DNA from: Halobacteriovoraceae bacterium
Lineage (GTDB): Bacteria; Bdellovibrionota; Bacteriovoracia; Bacteriovoracales; Bacteriovoracaceae
Direction of reading: 5' to 3'
Length of the DNA stretch: 64,000 nucleotides
Assembly (NCBI GenBank): GCA_020635135.1
Contig: JACKAJ010000015.1
Location: 558,001 to 622,000 of the forward strand
Below the pieces are notes generated by a model. It worked only from the letters and a program-made list of their open reading frames with translations. It searched no databases and was not told where the DNA came from. This document shows, piece after piece, positions 1-8,075 of this stretch; positions within the stretch are counted from its first letter, which is position 1; every line of letters begins with the position of its first letter. A program made the translations under genes and the position numbers.

Positions 1-881
1 TTCGAAGCTGCAATTTTCGTGCTCATATCTGCGAGCATAAATTGGACGGCCTGCAAATGGCTGATAGGTTTTCCAAACTGCACTCGCTCTTTAGAATAAT
101 TCAGGGCATACTCAAATGCTCCTCGAGCAATACCAAGAGCCTGAGCTGCAATTCCAATTCTTCCGCCATCTAACGTGGCCATGGCCACACGGAAGCCTTT
201 TTCATAGTCTCCCAGAAGATTTTCTTTGGGAACTTTCACTTTATCGAGTGCGATTTGAGCTGTTGAAGAACCTTTGATCCCCAACTTGTCTTCGAGCTTG
301 AGAATACTCCAGCCTTCTGTTTTTGTTTCAACAATAAAAGCAGAGATTCCTTTGTAGTTATCAGTTTTTGACGTCTTCGCAAAAACGACGGCTATCTCAG
401 CTTCCTTTCCGTTAGTTATAAAATTTTTCACACCACTAATTTCATAGTGATCGCCACAGTCTTCAGCAAATGTCGTTAGTGAACCGGCATCTGATCCTGC
501 ATTCGGCTCACTCAAACAAAAACAACCAATTTTTCCTCCAGAGGCAAGATCAGGGAGAAATTTCTTTTTTTGTTCTTCTGTTCCAAAATTAAGAATCGGC
601 CAGATACAAAGTGAATTGTGAGCAGAAACGAGAACACCTGTGGAAGCACAATTTCTCGATAACTCTTCGACGACTATTGAGTAATCGAGATAGTCCATCC
701 CGGCCCCGCCGTATTGCTCAGGTACAAAAACACCCATAAAACCATTGGCATAGAGTTTATCAATAATAGCTTTAGGTATTAAAGAATTGAGATCTATTTC
801 TTGCGCGAGAGGTGCAACTTCATTGTCAGAAAACTTGGCTGCCAAATCGCGAATCTCTTTATAGTTCTCATCAAGTAGCAT
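1..881 (-). CDS. Acyl-CoA dehydrogenase (C-terminus cut by left window edge)
   Basis: FAD-dependent acyl-CoA dehydrogenase, catalysing the first alpha,beta-dehydrogenation of fatty-acid oxidation in the cytoplasm. About 293 residues are present of a usual 380 or so. The reading frame stays open to base 1, so the C-terminal part, where this family carries its catalytic glutamate, lies outside. The translation reads through the family's flavin-contact stretch CLSEPNAGSD (around residues 120-130), followed by YEISGVKNFITNG, and ends in the helical region AVQFMLADMSTKIA. The ATG at 881 has a GGAG-type ribosome site about 8 nt upstream. It follows the 3-hydroxyacyl-CoA dehydrogenase by 15 nt and is probably co-transcribed with it. 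Chain-length preference (short-chain/butyryl-CoA most likely from the look of the sequence) cannot be fixed by eye. Confidence 0.93.
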   Translation of the reverse strand, partial: MLLDENYKEIRDLAAKFSDNEVAPLAQEIDLNSLIPKAIIDKLYANGFMGVFVPEQYGGAGMDYLDYSIVVEELSRNCASTGVLVSAHNSLCIWPILNFGTEEQKKKFLPDLASGGKIGCFCLSEPNAGSDAGSLTTFAEDCGDHYEISGVKNFITNGKEAEIAVVFAKTSKTDNYKGISAFIVETKTEGWSILKLEDKLGIKGSSTAQIALDKVKVPKENLLGDYEKGFRVAMATLDGGRIGIAAQALGIARGAFEYALNYSKERVQFGKPISHLQAVQFMLADMSTKIAAS

Positions 882-896
882 CTTAATAACTCTCCG

Positions 897-1754
897 TTAA
901 TTTCTGTAGTCGTAAAACCCTTGGCCAGATTTCTTACCGAGTCGGCCAGCAGCCACATATTTCTTTAATAGCGGACAAGGTCTATATTTGCTATCTGAAA
1001 ATCCCTCAAAAAGAACTTCCATAATTGCAAGACAAGTATCGAGCCCAATAAAATCAGCAAGAGTCAAAGGGCCCATCGGTTGATTAGTACCAAGCTTCAT
1101 CGCTTGATCGATATCTTCGACACTCGCAACCCCTTCATAAAGAGCATAGACAGCTTCATTAATCATGGGCATCAGAATGCGGTTGACAGTAAATCCTGGG
1201 AAATCGTTAGCCTTCACAAAAACTTTTCCCATGGACACAGCAAGTCTCTCTGTGAGATCAAAAACTTCTTCGGCAGTTTCCAGGCCACGTATTCCTTCTA
1301 CTAGTTTCATCACGGGAACTGGGTTCATAAAATGCATCCCCACCACTCTATCTGCTCTGCTCGTAACAGCAGCAATTTCAGTGATAGAAATGGAAGATGT
1401 GTTGGTCGCAAGGATCGTCTCTGGAGGGCAAACCTGGTCTAGCTTTTTAAAAATATTCTCTTTTATAGACTTATTTTCAGTAGCCGCCTCAACCACGAAC
1501 TGGCTCTTAGCAAGCTCTTCAAAAGTAGTAGTGCCTAAAATTCTTCCAAAAACTTCTCCGGCCTGGTTCGCATCCCACTTCCCTTTTTCAACCCCACGAT
1601 CCAGCTGTTTTTTGATGAACGAAACCCCGGCATCGAGCGGCTTGGAATCAATATCATAGAGCGTCACTTGATAGCCTGAAGCAGCAGCAACCTGGGCAAT
1701 TCCACGCCCCATCTGGCCAGCTCCTATCACACCTAAGTTTTTTATGCTTTGCAC
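897..1754 (-). CDS. hbd: 3-hydroxybutyryl-CoA dehydrogenase
   Basis: NAD(P)-dependent 3-hydroxyacyl-CoA dehydrogenase, interconverting 3-hydroxyacyl-CoA and acetoacetyl-CoA-type 3-ketoacyl-CoA. The Rossmann motif GVIGAGQMGRGIAQ starts near residue 8, the TNTSS segment lies near 117-121, and the catalytic His is in GMHFMNPVP (H141 from the start chosen here). The frame is open back to an ATG at 1826, which would add 24 residues. I prefer the GTG at 1754 because it sits behind AGGGGA with a 4-nt spacer and gives 285 residues, the usual family length; the extra N-terminus does not look like part of the fold. It sits 15 nt upstream of the acyl-CoA dehydrogenase, so the pair forms a beta-oxidation or butyrate-type operon transcribed away from rpsT. 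Confidence 0.95.
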   Translation of the reverse strand: MQSIKNLGVIGAGQMGRGIAQVAAASGYQVTLYDIDSKPLDAGVSFIKKQLDRGVEKGKWDANQAGEVFGRILGTTTFEELAKSQFVVEAATENKSIKENIFKKLDQVCPPETILATNTSSISITEIAAVTSRADRVVGMHFMNPVPVMKLVEGIRGLETAEEVFDLTERLAVSMGKVFVKANDFPGFTVNRILMPMINEAVYALYEGVASVEDIDQAMKLGTNQPMGPLTLADFIGLDTCLAIMEVLFEGFSDSKYRPCPLLKKYVAAGRLGKKSGQGFYDYRN

Positions 1755-1898
1755 ATAGTCCCCTAATGATTCCTTATTACACAGTTTATTGCTTCCATGA
1801 AAATTTCTTGCCAGATTGCGCTTCATGGCGTAAGAATAACTGCTTAAAAAAGTAAAAACAGTATAAAAATATTATTGTTAAAAGGAAAGGAGATAATC

Positions 1899-2159
1899 TT
1901 GGCTAACCATAAATCGGCAATCAAAAGAGCTCGACAAAATAAGAACCGAAGAGCAAGAAATCGTTCAAGAAAATCAGAAGTGCGTACTGCGATTAAAAAA
2001 GTTAGAGCGGCTTTGAGTGAAAACAAAAAAGACGTTGCTGCTGAATTGTTTGTTAAAGCACAATCGCTCCTTTCACGTCTCGCGAAGACAAGTGCGATCA
2101 ACAAAAAAACTGCTGCTCGCTACACTTCTCGTCTCGCATCTTCAGTAAACAAAGCTTAA
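1899..2159 (+). CDS. rpsT: 30S ribosomal protein S20
   Basis: Small basic 16S-rRNA-binding ribosomal protein of 86 residues. It begins with the family signature ANHKSAIKRARQ and continues with NRRARNRS and a C-terminal TAARYTSRLA. The start is the TTG at 1899, immediately before the codons for ANHKS and 6 nt after AAAGGAG. The frame extends upstream to 1875, but those eight codons cover the ribosome site and do not belong to S20. A non-ATG start for rpsT is also known in E. coli (UUG). The gene is monocistronic and ends in a strong hairpin terminator at 2181-2217. Confidence 0.97.
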   Translation: MANHKSAIKRARQNKNRRARNRSRKSEVRTAIKKVRAALSENKKDVAAELFVKAQSLLSRLAKTSAINKKTAARYTSRLASSVNKA

Positions 2160-2180
2160 TTTTATTCAATTTCAAATAAT

Positions 2181-2217
2181 AAAAAGGCTGACGATTTCGT
2201 CAGCCTTTTTATTATTT
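2181..2217. terminator. Rho-independent terminator after rpsT (bidirectional)
   Basis: Perfect 8-bp stem GGCTGACG / CGTCAGCC with an ATTT loop, flanked by five A on the left and five T on the right. It should terminate rpsT on the plus strand and the convergent exported-protein gene ending at 2244 on the minus strand. Confidence 0.93.
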
Positions 2218-2243
2218 CATTTCATTTTTTTGTTTTTTAAAGT

Positions 2244-2603
2244 CTATTCATCTTCGCATTCAAAGCCCACATAGCTTGTCGTAATATCAGCTTGTTCGTA
2301 GAAAGCTTCTTTCATTGTTTCACCAGAAGCGACTCCACCTCGGCCACCATCGTCGGCATAAATAGTCCCGTCTTCTCCAACTTCAATGGATTTCCAACCG
2401 TTGCCCAACCACTGTTGATGGAAAAGAACATCTGCCAAAATCAACTTCACTGCTCGTTCGTTATGAATATGAAGTTTATTTTCTTCTGGACTAAAATCAG
2501 CGACGATGTCGTCTTGAAAACTTAAAGTGCATGGGTAATCAGAATTCCCCATAACGATCGTGCTCGTAGAACTGAAAAATATGATCATTAATAAATTTTT
2601 CAT
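2244..2603 (-). CDS. Small exported protein, unknown function
   Basis: A 119-residue protein with an N-terminal signal peptide (MKN followed by a hydrophobic run to about residue 19, likely cleaved near VMGNS). The mature part is acidic and has two cysteines, at the start (DYPC) and end (GFEC), which could form a disulfide. A glycine-rich stretch (DDGGRGGVASGE) lies in the middle. I recognise no family. The start has a near-ideal AGGAGGG ribosome site 5 nt upstream. It is transcribed convergently with rpsT and shares its terminator. Confidence 0.8.
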   Translation of the reverse strand: MKNLLMIIFFSSTSTIVMGNSDYPCTLSFQDDIVADFSPEENKLHIHNERAVKLILADVLFHQQWLGNGWKSIEVGEDGTIYADDGGRGGVASGETMKEAFYEQADITTSYVGFECEDE

Positions 2604-2945
2604 CTTTGCCCTCCTGTATAAAAAACTTATTCACTCTATACTAAGGCTAGGAATTTTCAGCAAGTTTCATTTAGATTTTTTAGGAAATTCGAGAAAATAA
2701 TTCAGAGTTTTCATTTGAACTTTACGGATTAATCCCGCCTGCATTGATCTTAATCAATAAAAAATGAAGATAATCTAAAAAACCTAAAATTCCTATCAAA
2801 TAGATATTGCCAAGTTAACCACTCCCTAAGCAATACTTGCCATCAAAAATCATCAAATTTGTTCAGTTACAATATGCTCACCTTATTATATTGCATTCAT
2901 TTTATAACCAATTACGTACAATGCTATAATTTCTTTGAGGATACT
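2604..2945. other. Intergenic region between divergent exported-protein genes
   Basis: This 342-bp AT-rich stretch has no convincing gene. On the plus strand an extended -10-like box TGCTATAAT ends at 2930, with a weak -35 candidate TTATAA at 2902-2907 (17-nt spacer). If used, the transcript would start only about 9 nt before the lipoprotein ATG at 2946. No hairpin of note is visible. Confidence 0.4.
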
Positions 2946-4460
2946 ATGAAAGCAAATAAGTTCATCGCTACATTCTTCTTACACTTAGGACTAATACTTT
3001 TAATTAGCTGTAAAACTAATATCAGTTTAATTGAAGAAGTACCGACACCTTCTTCTGATCAAGAAACAAATTTTTCTCTGTCTAACATCGATCCGATACA
3101 ACTCGAAGTTGGCCAAAATTTTTTACTCATAATACAAAATTACATCCATGCCCAAGAGAACCTAATCTCTGAAATAAACTTTTTATGTAAATATGATCTT
3201 GTGATTGATAATGCCGTTTCTAGTCCTTTAGATTGCAATTCAATTTCAGGACTCTCTTTTAGTGAAAGTAATGGACAGATAAGTTGGACACCTATACTCA
3301 GCGAGGTTGGTACTTATGAATTTAACATAATTGCAACTTATTCATCTCATACAACGAGCACTATTTTTAATATCCAAGTCAGTCCCCAGTCTCCTTCTTA
3401 CAATACAGAAGAAGTTGTTCTCATCGGTAGTATTGACAACTACTATTACCTCTCTACAGACTCAGGTGAGACTTTTACAAAAAGAACTGATGCCAATGCG
3501 ATCAGAATTAGTATTGGAAAACATCACCATATTTCTGATGATCGTCAAACAATTATAATAGGTATGTATACTGCATCCACTGCAAACCCTAGTATTCATG
3601 TTACAAACGATAAGGGTTCTACATGGAGCATTGTTTCTCTGCCTGGAATTACAGACGCTAGCACTTACATCCCTTCACTCAATGGTACAGGCCAATATAT
3701 CCTCATTGCAGCTTGGGCTAATGGGGGAACATTTTTCTCTACAAATAATGGTGCTTCTTTCACAAAAATTGCTGCAAACTCTAGAGTTGCGAGCGCTCTT
3801 AGTGACGATGGGAAATATGCGGTCGCTCTTAACTGGGCAGGAGATCGAATCGTCAGTAATGATTTTTTGAGTACCTTTACAAATGTTGGTGCAGCAGGCT
3901 ATCAGGCAGGGGTTGATATTTTTATGTCTGATTCAGGTGAATACACTTTAATTGGGGATAAATTCTTAGGGATGCTTTTACTTTCGAATTACGGTTTGAC
4001 AGAAACAACTATTTTTAATCCGACAACATCATACACTCCTGTGTCCATGAATTCCGATGGAAGTTTAATGGCGGGAGTAAATGAAGATAACAGAGACTTA
4101 TGGTGGTCTGATAACCTGGGAGTTACTTGGAATCAATTGTCTATCCCTGGCTCATCGACTAACATTGTTGCAATTCTTGAAATTCCTGATTCTTCAATTC
4201 ATAGCGATAAAATTTTTGTTGTTAACTCAACCGATTTCCCAAACAATCTTTACAAAATTAATGCTGCAAAGAATGGTTTTGATTTAGTTTATAGTTTTCC
4301 AACAAATATTGTAAGATTTATAGGAACTGAAGACCTCTTATTTGTGACCCTTGCTGATGGAAGTTTGTATCGAGCTCAGCTTTCCGATTCAAGTAGTTTC
4401 ACACTTTTAAGAACTTTCACCGATCTAAATATTGAAATGAATTATCTCGATGCTAAATAG
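2946..4460 (+). CDS. Lipoprotein with Ig-like domain and Asp-box (BNR-type) repeats
   Basis: A 504-residue lipoprotein. The signal peptide ends in a lipobox LLISC, so the cysteine would be lipidated. Roughly residues 50-150 look like a putative Ig (He_PIG-type) domain, with ISGLSF, GQISWTP and VGTYEFNI. The rest carries at least four Asp-box-like repeats: STDSGETFTK, TNDKGSTWS, STNNGASFTK and SDNLGVTWNQ. Asp-boxes mark beta-propellers of the sialidase/BNR type, but the catalytic residues of sialidases are not recognisable, so the propeller is more likely structural or binding. I chose the ATG at 2946, which is preceded by GAGG and directly encodes the signal peptide; the frame opens earlier, at 2859. 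Location is the periplasmic or outer face of a membrane. Confidence 0.85.
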   Translation: MKANKFIATFFLHLGLILLISCKTNISLIEEVPTPSSDQETNFSLSNIDPIQLEVGQNFLLIIQNYIHAQENLISEINFLCKYDLVIDNAVSSPLDCNSISGLSFSESNGQISWTPILSEVGTYEFNIIATYSSHTTSTIFNIQVSPQSPSYNTEEVVLIGSIDNYYYLSTDSGETFTKRTDANAIRISIGKHHHISDDRQTIIIGMYTASTANPSIHVTNDKGSTWSIVSLPGITDASTYIPSLNGTGQYILIAAWANGGTFFSTNNGASFTKIAANSRVASALSDDGKYAVALNWAGDRIVSNDFLSTFTNVGAAGYQAGVDIFMSDSGEYTLIGDKFLGMLLLSNYGLTETTIFNPTTSYTPVSMNSDGSLMAGVNEDNRDLWWSDNLGVTWNQLSIPGSSTNIVAILEIPDSSIHSDKIFVVNSTDFPNNLYKINAAKNGFDLVYSFPTNIVRFIGTEDLLFVTLADGSLYRAQLSDSSSFTLLRTFTDLNIEMNYLDAK

Positions 4461-4466
4461 CAAATT

Positions 4467-4994
4467 TCAAGAAGAGTAAAATTTAAAAAGAACAACAATA
4501 AGAACACCCGTCACCGATACATAAAGCCAGATTGGAAACGTCCACACAGCCATTTTTTTGTGAAATACCAATTTGCTTTTCAATCCTGCATAGAATGTCA
4601 TGAGCACCATGGGGAGAGCAACCACAGAAAGAAAAATGTGAGAAATCAAAATAAAGAAATAAATGGGACGAATAACCCCCTCTCCTAAAAACTTCTGATC
4701 ACCATGGAAAGTGTGATAAGTTATATAAGAAACAAGAAAAAGTGCAGAAAAAACAAAGGCTGTTCCCATGCATTTTTTGTGAGCTTCAATTTCTTTATTT
4801 TTAATTTTTTTATAACCAAGAACGAGAAATACTGAGGCCATAAAATTGAACCCAGCATTCAAAAAGGAGAGACTCTTTAAAAATGTCATCCCTTCAATAG
4901 AGTTAGCCTCTCTCCCATAGATGAGCCAAAAAAGAAAGATTATCGCAACGAGACTGACCGATAAGAGAGTCCAAATTTCAAATTTTTTTAACAT
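4467..4994 (-). CDS. DUF420 family membrane protein
   Basis: A 175-residue integral membrane protein with about five hydrophobic segments, starting at the very N-terminus. The features match DUF420 (YozB/CtaM-like): an N-terminal LNAGFNFMASVFLVLGY stretch, the HKKCMGTAF segment, the paired histidines in YHTFHGD, then GVIRPIYFFILISHI and a C-terminal WLYVSVTGV. Some members of the family have been linked to haem-copper oxidase assembly. Conserved histidines spread over the helices would suit haem or metal binding. No oxidase genes are in the window. It lies convergent with the Asp-box lipoprotein, 6 nt apart. Confidence 0.85.
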   Translation of the reverse strand: MLKKFEIWTLLSVSLVAIIFLFWLIYGREANSIEGMTFLKSLSFLNAGFNFMASVFLVLGYKKIKNKEIEAHKKCMGTAFVFSALFLVSYITYHTFHGDQKFLGEGVIRPIYFFILISHIFLSVVALPMVLMTFYAGLKSKLVFHKKMAVWTFPIWLYVSVTGVLIVVLFKFYSS

Positions 4995-5052
4995 GCCAGG
5001 AGCTTATGTAAAATATGTTTTTTTGTCTAGAAAAGAGTTTGAGACAAAACCC

Positions 5053-6510
5053 TTATTTCAAATGAGTAGCTGAAAAGTAATCCTTTTTTTCTTTTAGGCA
5101 GTAATTATCCCAGACGATTCTCGATTTTTTCAAGCAATTTTTCTTTTTAATTCGAAAGATTGTCAATGGACTCTTACAGACATTTTTTCCCTTATAGACG
5201 CCTAAATTTTTCATGAGTTTAGGGCATGGGTTTACAAGCAGTGGCCCCTTGGGATATGTCCCAACATTGCTACTTCCCTTTCTTACAATTTTAGGAGGAA
5301 TGCATCCCTCTTCATCCAGCATACACCTTTTATATACTCGAACGTAATCAATATAGTGATTTCTCTCTTCAAAATTTAAATAGTCAGTCAATTCAAAGTT
5401 TGATTCCCCTAAAACAGTAGTGTTGAGTATGAGATGATAAGGCCAGTCTGGGAAACGAAAGTGATGATCTTCCCCTTTGTCATGTATTGTTTGGCCTTTT
5501 AAAACCCTCTTGACGACTTTATCATCCACTAGCCAAGTCAATGATTCATCATCCCATTCTAAAGAATAAACGTGGAAATCTTGTAACCAATCATTGTTTG
5601 TTCTCTCTTTAGTACTCGTTGAAATTTCATCTGCACTTCGATATTCGTTATATTTTAGATACTTTTCTTCGCTCGAAGTATGGAAACTATAAAAAAGATT
5701 TCCTTGATTCTCGAAAGTATATTCCATAATATCGATTTCACCTTTGCCAATAACAGGGTATTTGTACTGAGCTTCATCACGATAAGGCAAAATCCAATGG
5801 GCGGGAAAAGCTCCTGGGTAACCAGAAAACTTTGCTCTAATTTCAACTTTTCCTTTTTGAAAAGAAAAGCCTTTTGTCCTCTTGCTAGGGTTACTCCAAA
5901 TTCCTCCTGATAAGACAGGACAATCTTTTCTTTTCGAGTAGTTTCTAGTTCCATCAGGGCCAAATTTTTTACAGTTTGTATTGTCGTTGACCTGATCATT
6001 TTTTCTGGCTTTTAAATTCAAAAAACCATTCGCGATCTCAATTAAATTCATATCAAATGAATTTATACCATAGACAATATTATTATTTTCATCTCGTGAA
6101 ACTTCAGATTCATCGAGTCCAAGTTTTTCCATTTTTTCTTCATTAAGTCCTAAGGACATCCAATTGTAATGATGAAAAATTGACCATGTACACTTATCTA
6201 AATCATCAAGTGAATGATTCGTAACTTCCTCTAATTCTCGACATTTAAACGCTGTTCCATAGTTTTGCAGACAAATGGGTTCTTTGTTGTAATAACACTC
6301 TTCTGGAGCACCATTTCTAATGGCTTCTTCGGCTCCATTAAATTCATCTGCCCACCAAAGTTTCCATCCCAATTGAGTTCCAGTGGGATTTGAGGCTATC
6401 GCTCGCTTTCCACTAGATAGTTGTAAATAATTTTGAGGTGAAAAAAGTAAGTATGCTATAAAGCACGTGAATATAGATAAGAAATAGAATAAATATTTAT
6501 CATGATTCAT
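5053..6510 (-). CDS. Glycoside hydrolase family 16 (laminarinase-type beta-glucanase)
   Basis: A 485-residue exported or membrane-anchored endo-beta-glucanase. Residues 6-23 form a signal peptide or anchor. The GH16 catalytic motif is GEIDIME: nucleophile E258, D260 and acid/base E263. Other GH16 hallmarks are WWADEFNG at the N-terminal end of the fold, KGKVEIRAKFSG, PAHWILP, YSLEWDDESLTWLVDD and WPYHLILNTT. A long insertion (about residues 60-205), rich in cysteine and charged residues, separates the first strand from the core. A basic, Cys-containing tail of about 70 residues follows the domain. The likely substrate is a beta-1,3 or mixed-link glucan such as laminarin. The gene stands alone, downstream of the flagellin terminator. 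Confidence 0.92.
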   Translation of the reverse strand: MNHDKYLFYFLSIFTCFIAYLLFSPQNYLQLSSGKRAIASNPTGTQLGWKLWWADEFNGAEEAIRNGAPEECYYNKEPICLQNYGTAFKCRELEEVTNHSLDDLDKCTWSIFHHYNWMSLGLNEEKMEKLGLDESEVSRDENNNIVYGINSFDMNLIEIANGFLNLKARKNDQVNDNTNCKKFGPDGTRNYSKRKDCPVLSGGIWSNPSKRTKGFSFQKGKVEIRAKFSGYPGAFPAHWILPYRDEAQYKYPVIGKGEIDIMEYTFENQGNLFYSFHTSSEEKYLKYNEYRSADEISTSTKERTNNDWLQDFHVYSLEWDDESLTWLVDDKVVKRVLKGQTIHDKGEDHHFRFPDWPYHLILNTTVLGESNFELTDYLNFEERNHYIDYVRVYKRCMLDEEGCIPPKIVRKGSSNVGTYPKGPLLVNPCPKLMKNLGVYKGKNVCKSPLTIFRIKKKNCLKKSRIVWDNYCLKEKKDYFSATHLK

Positions 6511-6557
6511 GTTATATTCCCTATCGGTCTTTACTGGATAGACTTTTAGTTTTTGTC

Positions 6558-6586
6558 AAAAAAAAAGCCTCCTGATACCAGGAGGC
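6558..6586 (-). terminator. Rho-independent terminator of the flagellin gene
   Basis: Read on the minus strand: a perfect 8-bp stem GCCTCCTG / CAGGAGGC with a GTAT loop, followed by nine T. It lies 30 nt after the flagellin stop codon. Confidence 0.93.
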
Positions 6587-6616
6587 CTTGCTTTAAATTT
6601 CGTATAGATTGATGAA

Positions 6617-7450
6617 TTAACCGAGAAGTTTAAGTGCGTTTTGACCTTTAAGGTTCGCTTGAGCAAGAACAGAAGTCGCAGCAGAGTTAATAACGTTAAC
6701 TTTCGCGTTGTCTGCAGAAGCTTCAGCGTAATCGAGGTCTCTAATTCGAGAATTCGCAGCTGAAAGGTTTTCAACAGCATTTTCAATGTTGTTGGTTGTC
6801 ACTGTTAATCGGTTTTGAAGGGCACCAAGTTCCGCTCTGTTTTCGTTGACGATTGAGATTGCCTCATCGATAGAAGCAAGTCCGTCTTGAGCTCCTTCTT
6901 TTGAGCTTGCAGAAAGACCGTCAATTCCGAGAGCCTCGACCGTAACATTCGAACTTTGGGCGTTGTATGAAATACGGTCTTGGAAATCATTGTTGTGGAT
7001 ACCGACTTGAAAGTCGAATTTATCCCCTTCACCATTCAAGAGTTTTTTACCGTTGAAATCAGTAGACTCGGCAATACGCTGAATCTCTTTTTTCAAGTTT
7101 TGGTACTCCATATCGATGTATGATCTCTCATTATCACCGACTGTGTCAGATGCAGACTGAATGCTTAGTTCTCTCAATCGGTTTAACATGTTCCCAATTT
7201 CGACGAACCCACCTTCAGCAACCTGAACCATGGAAATACCATCGTTGGCATTTCGTCCCGCTTGTTTGAGCGAGCTAATGTGCCCTTTCATTTTCTCAGA
7301 AATTGCTAATCCAGCAGCATCGTCAGCTGACTTAACAATTCTAGTCCCCGAGGACAATTTCCCCAAGTTGGACTCAAGATCTCTGTTGTTCATTTTCAGA
7401 GCTTTTTGTGCCGCGATTGAAGCGACGTTGGTGTTGATACGGAAACCCAT
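6617..7450 (-). CDS. fliC: Flagellin
   Basis: Structural protein of the flagellar filament, 277 residues. The N-terminal D0/D1 helices begin MGFRINTNVASIAAQKAL and contain the conserved LSSGTRIVKSADDAAGLAISE. The C-terminal helix ends TSVLAQANLKGQNALKLLG. The central variable region is short, so the protein is near the minimal flagellin size. I chose the ATG at 7450, which has AAGGAGG 6 nt upstream and is the canonical flagellin start; the frame is open nine codons further. No other flagellar gene is in the window and I did not find a convincing sigma-28 box in the 280-nt upstream region. Transcription is monocistronic with its own terminator. Confidence 0.97.
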   Translation of the reverse strand: MGFRINTNVASIAAQKALKMNNRDLESNLGKLSSGTRIVKSADDAAGLAISEKMKGHISSLKQAGRNANDGISMVQVAEGGFVEIGNMLNRLRELSIQSASDTVGDNERSYIDMEYQNLKKEIQRIAESTDFNGKKLLNGEGDKFDFQVGIHNNDFQDRISYNAQSSNVTVEALGIDGLSASSKEGAQDGLASIDEAISIVNENRAELGALQNRLTVTTNNIENAVENLSAANSRIRDLDYAEASADNAKVNVINSAATSVLAQANLKGQNALKLLG

Positions 7451-7730
7451 CCAAATCCTCCTTAATGTTACGGCCACTTCCTAGTGATCAATCTCTACGC
7501 CCTTGAGGACTGATAAGCTTCCGTGCTAACTGTTTTTTTGGTTTAGTTTAAAAATCACATTCATTTGTGATTCGTTACTTGCTTACAACTTGCTCGGAGC
7601 TCTATAAAAAATCTTTATGGAAAAATGGAAAAATTTTCCGATTTTTTTTACAATAGACAACTGATCTTCACGGTTATTCGCTAGTTTTTACCCAGCTGAA
7701 ATTGATAACAGGAACTATTAAAATGACAGC
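7451..7730. other. Divergent upstream region of flagellin and exported-protein genes
   Basis: The flagellin leader and promoter must lie here, but no clear TAAA / GCCGATAA (sigma-28) pair is visible on the minus strand. A 13-bp palindrome, GGAAAAATTTTCC at 7627-7639, followed by a T run, is the only symmetric element seen; it could be an operator or a weak hairpin. Confidence 0.35.
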
Positions 7731-8075
7731 ATGAAGCATTTTTTTATGATTCTCTTAGTTTCATCCTTGGGTTTTCTCCATTCCACCATGGCCCAGGAGC
7801 AAACGAGCACCCGCATCGACTTTCTTCACAATGACGTGAAAGTTCACCGCAGCCCTATTGTCGAAAAAAAAATCAGCATCATTCTTAATAACAAATCTTA
7901 TAGTCGCTTTACACTCGTTATAAAGAAAAACAGAGAGATTGCTTCTTACATTAACCTTGGGCTTCAAGAAACTAAGACCATCAATATCGAGGCCGGAAAA
8001 AAAGACTTACTTGAAGTGTATTCCTACGCACCCGCATTAGAAGTCATCAATATTTCCCACGGGTACGTACCATGA
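7731..8075 (+). CDS. Small exported protein coupled to a metallophosphoesterase
   Basis: A 114-residue protein with a signal peptide (hydrophobic residues 4-17, cleavage likely after MAQ). The mature part looks all-beta, with no cysteines and no family I recognise. No clear ribosome site precedes the ATG. Its stop overlaps the start of the following metallophosphoesterase gene (ATGA, 4 nt), so the two are translationally coupled and probably functionally linked at the envelope. Confidence 0.75.
   Translation: MKHFFMILLVSSLGFLHSTMAQEQTSTRIDFLHNDVKVHRSPIVEKKISIILNNKSYSRFTLVIKKNREIASYINLGLQETKTINIEAGKKDLLEVYSYAPALEVINISHGYVP

Noticed and set aside
1165..1659. Long plus-strand open frame opposite the 3-hydroxybutyryl-CoA dehydrogenase
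   Set aside because: It is the antisense of a firmly identified gene and shows no protein-like motif or ribosome site.
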